A stretch of DNA of 7,281 nt from Dehalococcoidia bacterium (GTDB lineage: Bacteria > Chloroflexota > Dehalococcoidia > Dehalococcoidales > G020351185). Shown one piece after another: positions 1 to 4,918 of the stretch; within the stretch, counting starts at the first letter, position 1, and each line of letters opens with the position of its first letter. Location: the NCBI GenBank assembly GCA_030640385.1, contig DAOWJL010000073.1, positions 1 through 7,281 of the forward strand. Reading direction: 5' to 3'. The position numbers and the translations under genes were made by a program. Under the pieces are notes generated by a model, which saw only the letters and a program-made list of their open reading frames with translations, searched no databases and was not told the origin of the DNA.

Positions 1-308
1 CATTCAGGATTTCTTCGGTTGTCTGCAACGGCAGCACCTCGGCGAAGTTCAGTTGCCCGGCAACACGATCCAGCTGATTTTTTTACCGTCGGATAACTAA
101 TGCCGAAAATACGCTCCATTTCTTTTATGGAGCTGTGGCATTTTACGAAGGCGGCAATAAAAATCTGGTCCTCCGCCGAAAGGCGGGCCAGTGGCGGTAA
201 TTCAAAGCTGCCCTCTATTGCGATATCGCTCTCCAACAAGCGTATTTTTTCGACCACTATTGGCTTGCCCTGTGTCAACCGAGTTAATTCCTGCCAGTCT
301 TTTGCCAA
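1..308 (-). pseudogene. DUF2089-family helix-turn-helix protein, frameshifted and cut by the window edge
   Basis: Not a complete open frame, but clearly coding. A TTG start at 306-308 follows an AAGGAGGA Shine-Dalgarno (317-324) with 8 nt spacing. The first 76 codons read as a DUF2089-like protein: a lead segment (LTQGKPIVVEKIRL), then EGSFELPPLARLSAEDQIFI, then the helix-turn-helix part IKEMERIFGISYPTVK. The usual family continuation, NQLDRVAGQLNFAE, is present but one base out of frame after the T7 run at 78-84 (A7 on the coding strand). Removing one A restores it. The unshifted frame also stays open to the window edge, as 25 codons of unrelated sequence. Typical DUF2089 proteins begin with a cysteine zinc ribbon; none is visible here. 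DUF2089 members are presumed DNA-binding regulators, and the target is unknown. The shift may be a true mutation, a sequencing error, or a slippage site. The gene continues beyond position 1. Confidence 0.72.
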
Positions 309-365
309 TGCACAATTCCTCCTTCCATATTAACTTTATCAATTTATGTATTTACTTTCTTAACT

Positions 366-393
366 ATTATTGCTTTATTATTAACTATGTCAA
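366..393 (-). promoter_or_regulatory. Predicted sigma70-type promoter for the DUF2089 gene
   Basis: On the minus strand there is a perfect TTGACA at 393-388 and AATAAT (5 of 6 matches to TATAAT) at 371-366, with a 16-bp spacer. Transcription would start near 359, giving a leader of about 50 nt before the TTG codon at 308. The region is very AT-rich, so chance matches are likely, but the perfect -35 in the right place favours a real promoter. Confidence 0.5.
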
Positions 394-434
394 TACTTAT
401 ATTATAATATTTATTTTTTACAGTATGGCTTAAC

Positions 435-501
435 ACCAGTCGTCAAGCCCTACTCAAGGGTTGAATTAATACACTTATTTAATTATAATATTACGACTGG
501 T
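435..501. repeat. Perfect 9-bp inverted repeat flanking the tRNA-tuf promoter
   Basis: The arm ACCAGTCGT at 435-443 is matched by ACGACTGGT at 493-501, with 49 bp between. The right arm covers the predicted transcription start (about 496), and the left arm lies about 18 bp upstream of the -35. A smaller hairpin, TCAA-G-CCCT / AGGG-TTGA (443-464), overlaps the -35. These could form a two-site operator, but no known regulator site is recognised. Confidence 0.45.
461..489 (+). promoter_or_regulatory. Predicted promoter of the tRNA-tuf-ribosomal protein operon
   Basis: The -35 is TTGAAT (461-466) and the -10 is a perfect TATAAT (484-489), with an ideal 17-bp spacer. Transcription would start near 496, about 37 nt before the first tRNA, leaving a 5' leader for RNase P to remove. 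No terminator separates the tRNAs from tuf, so one long transcript is expected. Confidence 0.7.
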
Positions 502-532
502 TGACATTTAACGGTAAATCTGTAACAATGAT

Positions 533-605
533 GCCCGAGTGGCGCAATGGTAGCGCGGCCGACTTGTAATCGGCAGGTTAGTGGGTTCGAGTCCCCTCTC
601 GGGCT
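533..605 (+). tRNA. tRNA-Thr (anticodon UGU)
   Basis: The cloverleaf is readable. The acceptor stem is GCCCGAG (533-539) with CTCGGGC (598-604), and the discriminator is T605. The D stem is GCGC/GCGC. The anticodon stem is GCCGA/TCGGC around loop CTTGTAA, giving anticodon TGT at 565-567. The T loop is TTCGAGT (586-592). CCA is not encoded. The T stem GTGGG/CCCCT holds one U-C mismatch (582/596) and one G-U pair (581/597). It reads ACA codons and probably other ACN codons by wobble. Confidence 0.93.
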
Positions 606-632
606 GAACCTGCTAATTTTTATGAAGTTTGG

Positions 633-720
633 GGAGGGGTGCCGGAGTGGTTAATCGGAGCAGACTGTAAATCTGCCGCCTGGAAGGGCTACACAGGTTC
701 GAATCCTGTCCCCTCCACCA
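633..720 (+). tRNA. tRNA-Tyr (anticodon GUA)
   Basis: The acceptor stem GGAGGGG (633-639) pairs with CCCCTCC (710-716). A717 is the discriminator, and CCA is encoded (718-720), unlike both neighbouring Thr tRNAs. The anticodon stem is GCAGA/TCTGC with loop CTGTAAA, anticodon GTA at 667-669. A long variable arm (677-692) with a GCC/GGC stem is typical of bacterial class II tRNA-Tyr. The T stem ACAGG/CCTGT is perfect around TTCGAAT. Confidence 0.95.
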
Positions 721-725
721 TGGCA

Positions 726-747
726 AGATGTATAGGACTGGACATCT
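726..747. repeat. 6-bp inverted repeat in the tRNA-Tyr/tRNA-Thr spacer
   Basis: AGATGT (726-731) and ACATCT (742-747) flank a 10-nt loop. The right arm overlaps the -35 of the predicted internal promoter. It could be an RNA hairpin guiding tRNA processing, an operator, or chance. Confidence 0.3.
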
Positions 748-768
748 AGCTTCATAAGTCTATATAAT
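739..768 (+). promoter_or_regulatory. Predicted internal promoter before tRNA-Thr(GGU)-tuf
   Basis: The -35 is TGGACA (739-744, 5 of 6) and the -10 is a perfect TATAAT (763-768), spaced by 18 bp. Transcription would start near 775, a few bases before the tRNA at 784. It would let tRNA-Thr(GGU), tuf and later genes be transcribed without the first two tRNAs. Confidence 0.6.
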
Positions 769-783
769 ATAAAAAGGGAATGT

Positions 784-856
784 GCCCACATAGCTCAGTT
801 GGTAGAGCACGTTCTTGGTAAGAACGGGGTCACCAGTTCGAGTCTGGTTGTGGGCT
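784..856 (+). tRNA. tRNA-Thr (anticodon GGU)
   Basis: The acceptor stem GCCCACA (784-790) pairs with TGTGGGC (849-855), and the discriminator is T856. The D stem is GCTC/GAGC. The anticodon stem CGTTC/GAACG surrounds loop TTGGTAA, anticodon GGT at 817-819. The T stem ACCAG/CTGGT surrounds TTCGAGT. CCA is not encoded. It reads ACC and ACU and complements the UGU isoacceptor upstream. It ends 20 nt before the tuf start, so tRNA processing leaves a very short tuf leader. Confidence 0.95.
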
Positions 857-876
857 CAGAATAAAGGGAGGCTGAA

Positions 877-2079
877 ATGGCAAAACAGAAATTTGATAGA
901 ACAAAACCACACTGCAATGTGGGTACCATTGGCCACGTTGACCATGGTAAAACCACACTAACCTCGGCGATTACCTGGGTATTATCCAAAAAGACGGGCA
1001 CTTCTTACCGCGCGTTTGACAGCATCGATAATGCACCGGAAGAAAAAGCCAGGGGTTTGACAATTGCCATCGCCCATATTGAATATGAAACCGACAAACG
1101 TCATTACGCCCATATAGATTGCCCCGGTCATGCAGACTTCATCAAGAACATGATAACGGGAGCAGCCCAGATGGATGGTGCCATTCTGGTAGTCAGTGCT
1201 CCGGATGGCCCCATGCCGCAGACCCGGGAACACGTCCTTCTGGCTCACCAGGTAGAGGTACCGGCTATGGTTGTTGCACTTAATAAAGTCGATATGATGG
1301 ACGATGAAGAGCTGCTGGAGCTGGTAGAGCTTGAGGTTAGAGAGCTGCTCATTAAATACGACTTCCCTGGCGATGAAGTGCCGGTAATCAGGGTGAGCGC
1401 CCTCAAAGCACTGGAGTGCGGTTGTGGCAAGGAAGAGTGCCAGTGGTGTGGACCTATATTAAAACTTATGAGTGAAGTAGACAGGTATATTCCAATACCT
1501 GACCGACCTAAAGACCAGCCTTTCCTGATGTCTGTAGAGGATGTATTCAGTATAAAGGGGCGTGGTACCGTACCTACGGGCAGGGTTGAGAGAGGTATCA
1601 TAAAACCCGGTGATGAAGTTGAGGTCGTTGGCTTACACCACGAGCCACGCAAAGTAGTCGCCACCAGCCTGGAGATGTTCCATAAGATCCTCGACAGCGG
1701 TGAACCGGGTGATGCCGTCGGCGTTCTGCTCCGTGGTGTTGAAAGGGAAGATATCGAGCGCGGCCAGGTACTGGCAGCCCCCGGTAGTATTAAACCGCAC
1801 ACCTATGCCGAAGCCGAGGTATATGTGCTGACAAAAGAGGAGGGCGGCAGGCATACACCATTCTTCAACGGTTACAAACCTCAGTTCTACATCAGGACTA
1901 CGGATGTTACCGGCTCTATTGAGCTGGCGGAGGGCGTCGAGATGGTAATGCCCGGTGACAACACAAAGATGAAGATAAGGCTCCTTTATCCGGTTGCTAT
2001 GGAGAAGGGATTGCGTTTTGCTATCAGGGAAGGGGGAAGGACTGTAGGCGCCGGTACCGTCACCAAGATTATAGAGTAG
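877..2079 (+). CDS. tuf: Translation elongation factor Tu
   Basis: EF-Tu is the GTPase that carries aminoacyl-tRNA to the ribosomal A site in the cytoplasm. It is 400 residues, normal for the family. The G1 loop is GHVDHGKT (19-26), switch I RGLTI holds Thr62, G3 is DCPGH (81-85) with the catalytic-type His85, G4 is NKVD (136-139) and G5 is SAL (174-176). Domains 2 and 3 follow, with the conserved GRGTVPTGRVERG and GGRHTPFF segments and a terminal GGRTVGAGTVTKII. ATG 877 follows GGGAGG (866-871) with 5 nt spacing. At the end of the G domain, residues 181-191 form a Cys-rich insertion (C181, C183, C188, C191) that E. coli EF-Tu lacks. I recall a similar segment in Dehalococcoides EF-Tu, which supports the taxonomic call. 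The switch I flank reads AIAH where most bacteria have NTSH or NTAH. Confidence 0.98.
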   Translation: MAKQKFDRTKPHCNVGTIGHVDHGKTTLTSAITWVLSKKTGTSYRAFDSIDNAPEEKARGLTIAIAHIEYETDKRHYAHIDCPGHADFIKNMITGAAQMDGAILVVSAPDGPMPQTREHVLLAHQVEVPAMVVALNKVDMMDDEELLELVELEVRELLIKYDFPGDEVPVIRVSALKALECGCGKEECQWCGPILKLMSEVDRYIPIPDRPKDQPFLMSVEDVFSIKGRGTVPTGRVERGIIKPGDEVEVVGLHHEPRKVVATSLEMFHKILDSGEPGDAVGVLLRGVEREDIERGQVLAAPGSIKPHTYAEAEVYVLTKEEGGRHTPFFNGYKPQFYIRTTDVTGSIELAEGVEMVMPGDNTKMKIRLLYPVAMEKGLRFAIREGGRTVGAGTVTKIIE

Positions 2080-2080
2080 T

Positions 2081-2248
2081 ATGGCAAAGAAAACCGAAGC
2101 CAGGATTATCATTCATCTTGCCTGCACCGAGTGCAAGGAAAGAACATATACTACTACCAAGAACAAAAGGAATGACCCGCAGCGTCTAGAGCTTAAGAAA
2201 TATTGTCCTCGCTGCCGTGCCGTTAAGCTCCACAAGGAGGTAAAGTAG
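2081..2248 (+). CDS. rpmG: 50S ribosomal protein L33
   Basis: A 55-residue basic protein starting MAKKTEARIIIHLACTEC. L33 is a small component of the large ribosomal subunit near the E site. Two CxxC pairs (C15/C18 and C42/C45) mark the zinc-binding form of L33. Length, the TTTKNKRNDPQRLELKKYCP segment and the position between tuf and secE all fit. It begins one base after the tuf stop codon. It has no separate Shine-Dalgarno of note, so translation is probably coupled to tuf. In many bacteria a tRNA-Trp lies between rpmG and secE; the 33-bp gap here holds none. Confidence 0.96.
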   Translation: MAKKTEARIIIHLACTECKERTYTTTKNKRNDPQRLELKKYCPRCRAVKLHKEVK

Positions 2249-2281
2249 CACTTCTCAGTATGGGCATAAAGGATACCTCTC

Positions 2282-2491
2282 ATGTCAAATTCAGCTACTA
2301 AGAATAACTCCAGGTTTAGATTTATCGGTGAGACAATTGCCGAACTGAGGAAGGCATCCTGGCTTTCCAGGCGTGAGGCATTTTATCTAACCGGCCTGGT
2401 ACTGCTGGTCGCCGCTACTGTGGGTGCTATACTGGGGGCCATCGATTACGGCTTTTCCTTTATCGTAGATAAACTAATAATTGGTAACTAA
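2282..2491 (+). CDS. secE: Preprotein translocase subunit SecE
   Basis: SecE is the small essential clamp of the SecYEG protein-export channel in the cytoplasmic membrane. The 69-residue product matches the short, single-helix form found in most bacteria outside the enterics. A polar N-terminus (1-11) is followed by an amphipathic stretch containing ELRKASWLSRREA (21-33), equivalent to the conserved EL+KVxWPSRxE motif, and one transmembrane helix at about 36-58. The usual Pro of the WPS motif is Leu here. The start at ATG 2282 has only a weak AAAGGA at 2269-2274. It lies between rpmG and nusG, its canonical place. Confidence 0.93.
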   Translation: MSNSATKNNSRFRFIGETIAELRKASWLSRREAFYLTGLVLLVAATVGAILGAIDYGFSFIVDKLIIGN

Positions 2492-2503
2492 TAGCGTTTT
2501 ATT

Positions 2504-3052
2504 ATGAGAGATGTTGTGACTGCTGAGGATAAAAAGGACTGGTTCGTAGTCCATACATACTCGGGATACGAGGATCGGGTCAGGAAAAACCTTGAGCAAC
2601 GAATCAAATCTATGGACTCCGATGGAGACATCTCTGAAGTTGTTATACCTACAGAGGATGAGATTGAGGTTAAGAACGGTCAGCGTCGCACGGTAACAAA
2701 GAAAATATTACCCGGTTATATTCTCATCCAGATGAAATTGAATGACCTTAGCTGGAGTATTGTACGCAATACTCCCGGCGTAACCGGTTTCGTTGCCAGC
2801 GGTAATAAACCAATTCCGCTCGAAGAGGACGAGGTCAAGCGAATAATGAAACAGATGGAAGCCGAAGCGCCTCGTGTAAAAGCCGGCTTCAGGCAGGGGC
2901 AGAGTGTACGGGTTATTGATGGACCCTTCATTGACTTTATCGGGACCGTTGATGAAATAGATGGCGATAAGGGCAAGGTCAAGGTACTTCTATCGCTCTT
3001 CGGCCGCGAAACGCCGGTTGAGCTTGACTTCCTCCAGGTGGAAAAGCTCTAG
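2504..3052 (+). CDS. nusG: Transcription termination/antitermination factor NusG
   Basis: NusG binds RNA polymerase near the clamp. It modulates pausing, Rho-dependent termination and coupling to ribosomes. The 182-residue product has the N-terminal NGN domain (about 11-117), with WFVVHTYSGYEDRVRKNLEQ, the KKILPGYILIQM core and the NTPGVTGFV segment. A linker leads to the C-terminal KOW domain (about 131-165), with GQSVRVIDGPFIDFIGTV and VLLSLFGRETPVELDF. The ATG at 2504 has no visible Shine-Dalgarno. An in-frame GTG at 2516 is preceded by GAGAG and would shorten the protein by four residues; the choice is uncertain. It follows secE by 12 nt, the standard secE-nusG pair. Confidence 0.97.
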   Translation: MRDVVTAEDKKDWFVVHTYSGYEDRVRKNLEQRIKSMDSDGDISEVVIPTEDEIEVKNGQRRTVTKKILPGYILIQMKLNDLSWSIVRNTPGVTGFVASGNKPIPLEEDEVKRIMKQMEAEAPRVKAGFRQGQSVRVIDGPFIDFIGTVDEIDGDKGKVKVLLSLFGRETPVELDFLQVEKL

Positions 3053-3082
3053 TTTTGCCAAGATTATTATTTGGAGATGTAA

Positions 3083-3505
3083 GTGGCTAAAAAGATTAAG
3101 GCTATAATTAAACTACAGTTGCCAGCCGGGCAGGCAAATCCGGCTCCTCCGGTAGGTACGGCTCTGGGACAGCATGGAGTCAATATTATGGCTTTCTGTA
3201 AGGAATATAATGAACGTACTTCCAGGCAGGCCGGATCTATAATACCGGTTGAACTAACCATCTTTCAGGACAGGTCTTTTAAATTCATTACCAAAACTCC
3301 ACCGACTACCGATTTGCTGAAAAAAGCACTGGGTATAGAGAAGGGAGCCGGTGCCGCCGGTCACGATGAAGCGACTGTATTATCCCGTGAGCAGCTGCAC
3401 GAAATAGCCCGTCAAAAGATCCAGGACTTGAATGCTGTTGATATTGAGGGGGCAGAGAAGATAGTTGCCGGCACCGCTCGCAGTATGGGCATTAAGGTAG
3501 AATAG
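3083..3505 (+). CDS. rplK: 50S ribosomal protein L11
   Basis: L11 builds the GTPase-associated centre with 23S rRNA and the L10-L12 stalk. It is 140 residues, standard length. The N-terminal domain contains LQLPAGQANPAPPVGTALGQ (about 12-31) with the conserved prolines of the thiostrepton-binding face, followed by HGVNIMAFCKEYNERT. The C-terminal rRNA-binding domain carries TPPTTDLLKKALGIEKGAG and ends in ARSMGIKVE. The start is GTG (3083-3085), chosen because the conserved MAKKIKAIIKLQ begins there and GGAG (3072-3075) precedes it with 7 nt spacing. The 30-bp gap after nusG is too short for a separate promoter that I can see. Confidence 0.98.
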   Translation: MAKKIKAIIKLQLPAGQANPAPPVGTALGQHGVNIMAFCKEYNERTSRQAGSIIPVELTIFQDRSFKFITKTPPTTDLLKKALGIEKGAGAAGHDEATVLSREQLHEIARQKIQDLNAVDIEGAEKIVAGTARSMGIKVE

Positions 3506-3508
3506 AAA

Positions 3509-4222
3509 ATGACAAAACACACTAAGAACTATAAAGAATCAACCAAACTGATTGATAGAACCAGCGAGTACCCGCCGCAGGAAGCTATCGAGCTGGCAAA
3601 GCAGATATCTTATACCAAGTTTGACGAAACGGTAGAACTTCACCTGCGAATGGGCGTTGACCCACGCAATGCCAGCCAGCAGGTACGCGGTGTTGCCCTG
3701 CTGCCTCACGGTCTTGGCAAAGAGGTACGTGTACTTGTTTTTGCCCAGGGTGAAGCCGAGAAGATTGCCGGGACAGCCGGTGCAGATATAGTCGGCAGTG
3801 AAGATCTTGTTAAGAAGATAGAGGATGGCTGGCTGGAGTTCGATACCGCCATAGCCACCCCTGAAATGATGGGCAAAGTCGGCAAGCTGGGTAAGATTCT
3901 GGGTCGTAAAGGGCTTATGCCCAATCCAAAATCGGGTACTGTGGTTGCAGCCAATGACCTGCCTAGAGTTATAGGTGATGCCCGTAAAGGCCGAGTTGAG
4001 TTTAAGCTGGATAGAACAGCCATTATTCATTTACCTATTGGCAAGATAAGCTTTGAGGCTGATAAGCTGCTGGATAATCTTACGGCGATTATTGAAGCGA
4101 TAATAAAAGCAAGGCCCGCCAGCGTTAAGGGCCAGTACATAAAAAGTGCCTTTTTAACGACTACGATGGGTCCCAGTATCAAGCTCGACCTGAGAACGGC
4201 ACTAACTTTAAGTGCCGCATAA
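3509..4222 (+). CDS. rplA: 50S ribosomal protein L1
   Basis: L1 forms the mobile L1 stalk of the large subunit, assists deacylated-tRNA release, and in many bacteria represses its own operon by binding mRNA. The 237-residue length is typical. Conserved parts visible are FDETVELHLRMGVDPRNASQQVRG (about 38-61), LPHGLGKEVRVLVFA, the signature LGRKGLMPNPKSGTV (about 131-145), and the C-terminal GPSIKLDL. It starts 3 nt after rplK, with only a weak purine-rich upstream sequence, so translational coupling is likely. The last codons lie in a 7-bp stem-loop (4197-4217). I see no clear copy of the L1-binding mRNA site before rplK, but I could not test this by folding. Confidence 0.98.
   Translation: MTKHTKNYKESTKLIDRTSEYPPQEAIELAKQISYTKFDETVELHLRMGVDPRNASQQVRGVALLPHGLGKEVRVLVFAQGEAEKIAGTAGADIVGSEDLVKKIEDGWLEFDTAIATPEMMGKVGKLGKILGRKGLMPNPKSGTVVAANDLPRVIGDARKGRVEFKLDRTAIIHLPIGKISFEADKLLDNLTAIIEAIIKARPASVKGQYIKSAFLTTTMGPSIKLDLRTALTLSAA
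4197..4217 (+). other. Stem-loop at the 3' end of rplA
   Basis: CGGCACT (4197-4203) pairs perfectly with AGTGCCG (4211-4217) around a 7-nt loop. No U-tract follows, so it is not a standard terminator. It lies just before the L10 leader and could protect the rplKA 3' end or mark a processing site. Confidence 0.35.
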
Positions 4223-4235
4223 TTATTAACAGCCG

Positions 4236-4320
4236 AATAATATTCGCCGGTCTCATCCGGAGACAGCGGGTGCCGATTGAAGGCTTAATGCATATGCCTG
4301 CCGAGGACTGAGGACCTTGA
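4236..4320 (+). ncRNA. Ribosomal protein L10 leader (autoregulatory mRNA structure)
   Basis: The stretch between rplA and rplJ has the conserved L10-leader core: AGACAGCGGGTG (4261-4272) and GCCTGCCGAGG (4296-4306). GCGGG (4266-4270) pairs with CCTGC (4297-4301), and flanking A-rich bases suit a kink-turn. An outer stem joins GGTC-TCA (4249-4255) to TGA-G-GACC (4309-4316) with one bulged G. In Bacillota and other bacteria this domain binds the L10-(L12) complex and lowers rplJ-rplL expression. The two ends are approximate. Confidence 0.85.
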
Positions 4321-4339
4321 TATTTAAACTTTCAAGTCC
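4312..4339 (+). promoter_or_regulatory. Predicted antiterminator helix of the rplJ attenuator
   Basis: GGAC-C-TTGA (4312-4320) pairs with TCAAGTCC (4332-4339): eight base pairs with one bulged C and an 11-nt loop. Its left arm overlaps the 3' side of the L10-leader outer stem (4309-4316), and its right arm overlaps the terminator's 5' arm (4334-4342). It therefore excludes both. It would form when L10 is scarce and let transcription proceed into rplJ. Confidence 0.6.
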
Positions 4340-4366
4340 TTGCGCCTCAGGCACAGGGGCTTTTTT
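4334..4366 (+). terminator. Intrinsic terminator/attenuator before rplJ
   Basis: AAGTCCTTG (4334-4342) pairs with CAGGGGCTT (4354-4362) with two G-U pairs. An inner GCC/GGC stem with a TCA loop caps the hairpin, and six T residues (4361-4366) follow. It lies 28 nt before the rplJ ATG and after the L10-binding domain, as expected for an attenuator of the stalk-protein genes. Confidence 0.78.
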
Positions 4367-4393
4367 AATAACAGCAGCCAGGAGGTGAAAAGG

Positions 4394-4918
4394 ATGAACA
4401 GGGAACAAAAAGCACAGATAATTGAAGAAATAAAGGAATCGATGGCTAAATGCAGCAGCGGTGTTTTAACCGAACACAAGGGATTATCAAACGCCGAGCA
4501 GATCTTGCTACGCCGCAAGCTACGCGAAAGCGGCATCGAATACCGGGTAGTCAAGAATACCCTTGCCCGTTTTGCCGCCGAAAAAGCAGGTAAGGATTTT
4601 CTCGTCAGTTCCCTTGACGGACCGGTAGCCATCGCCTTTGGCTACGATGACATAACAGAGCCGGCCAGAATTCTTATAGGCTATATCCGCTCTTCAGAAT
4701 CCACCCTTAGCATTAAAGGCGGCTTTTTAGGTGATCGGCTGCTGAACCAGGATAACGTGAAAACCCTAGCTAGCTTACCATCCAGAGAGGTACTGATAGC
4801 CCAGGTTCTTGCCGGGATGCAAAACCCCATCGTTGCCCTTGTAAACTGCTTTGCCCACCCGCTAAGGGAGTTTAGCGGAATACTGCAAGCCAGAATAAAA
4901 CAATTGGAGGAAGAATAA
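4394..4918 (+). CDS. rplJ: 50S ribosomal protein L10
   Basis: L10 is the base of the ribosomal stalk: it binds 23S rRNA next to L11 and carries L7/L12 dimers on its C-terminal helix. The 174-residue protein contains the N-terminal REQKAQIIEEIKESM, the EHKGLSNAEQILLRRKLRESGIEYRVVKNTLARFA core (about 27-61), LDGPVAIAFGYDD, LPSREVLIAQVLAGMQNPI, and a C-terminal helix ending QARIKQLEEE. ATG 4394 is chosen because an excellent GGAGGTG (4381-4387) precedes it with 6 nt spacing. An in-frame TTG at 4340 would extend it by 18 residues but lies inside the terminator hairpin. Expression is probably controlled by the upstream L10 leader. Confidence 0.97.
   Translation: MNREQKAQIIEEIKESMAKCSSGVLTEHKGLSNAEQILLRRKLRESGIEYRVVKNTLARFAAEKAGKDFLVSSLDGPVAIAFGYDDITEPARILIGYIRSSESTLSIKGGFLGDRLLNQDNVKTLASLPSREVLIAQVLAGMQNPIVALVNCFAHPLREFSGILQARIKQLEEE

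Noticed and set aside
100..433. Two short plus-strand frames (77 and 80 codons) near the left edge
   Set aside because: They are antisense to the DUF2089 gene and run into AT-rich intergenic DNA, with no ribosome site or recognisable product.
501..529. TTGACA at 501-506 as a second promoter for the first tRNA
   Set aside because: The only matching -10 (AACAAT, 524-529) would start transcription inside the tRNA. The 461-489 promoter is better placed and stronger.
1245..2112. Long minus-strand open frames opposite tuf (185 and 159 codons)
   Set aside because: They are shadows of the strongly biased tuf coding sequence, with low-complexity Ser/Thr runs and no Shine-Dalgarno or known motif.
2249..2281. 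Possible tRNA-Trp between rpmG and secE
   Set aside because: The gap is only 33 bp, too short for a tRNA, and no cloverleaf is present.
3539..4030. Minus-strand open frame of 163 codons opposite rplA
   Set aside because: Antisense to a certain gene, with no family resemblance.
4340..4393. TTG start extending L10 by 18 residues
   Set aside because: It begins within the attenuator hairpin, has no Shine-Dalgarno and adds non-conserved residues; ATG 4394 has an excellent site.
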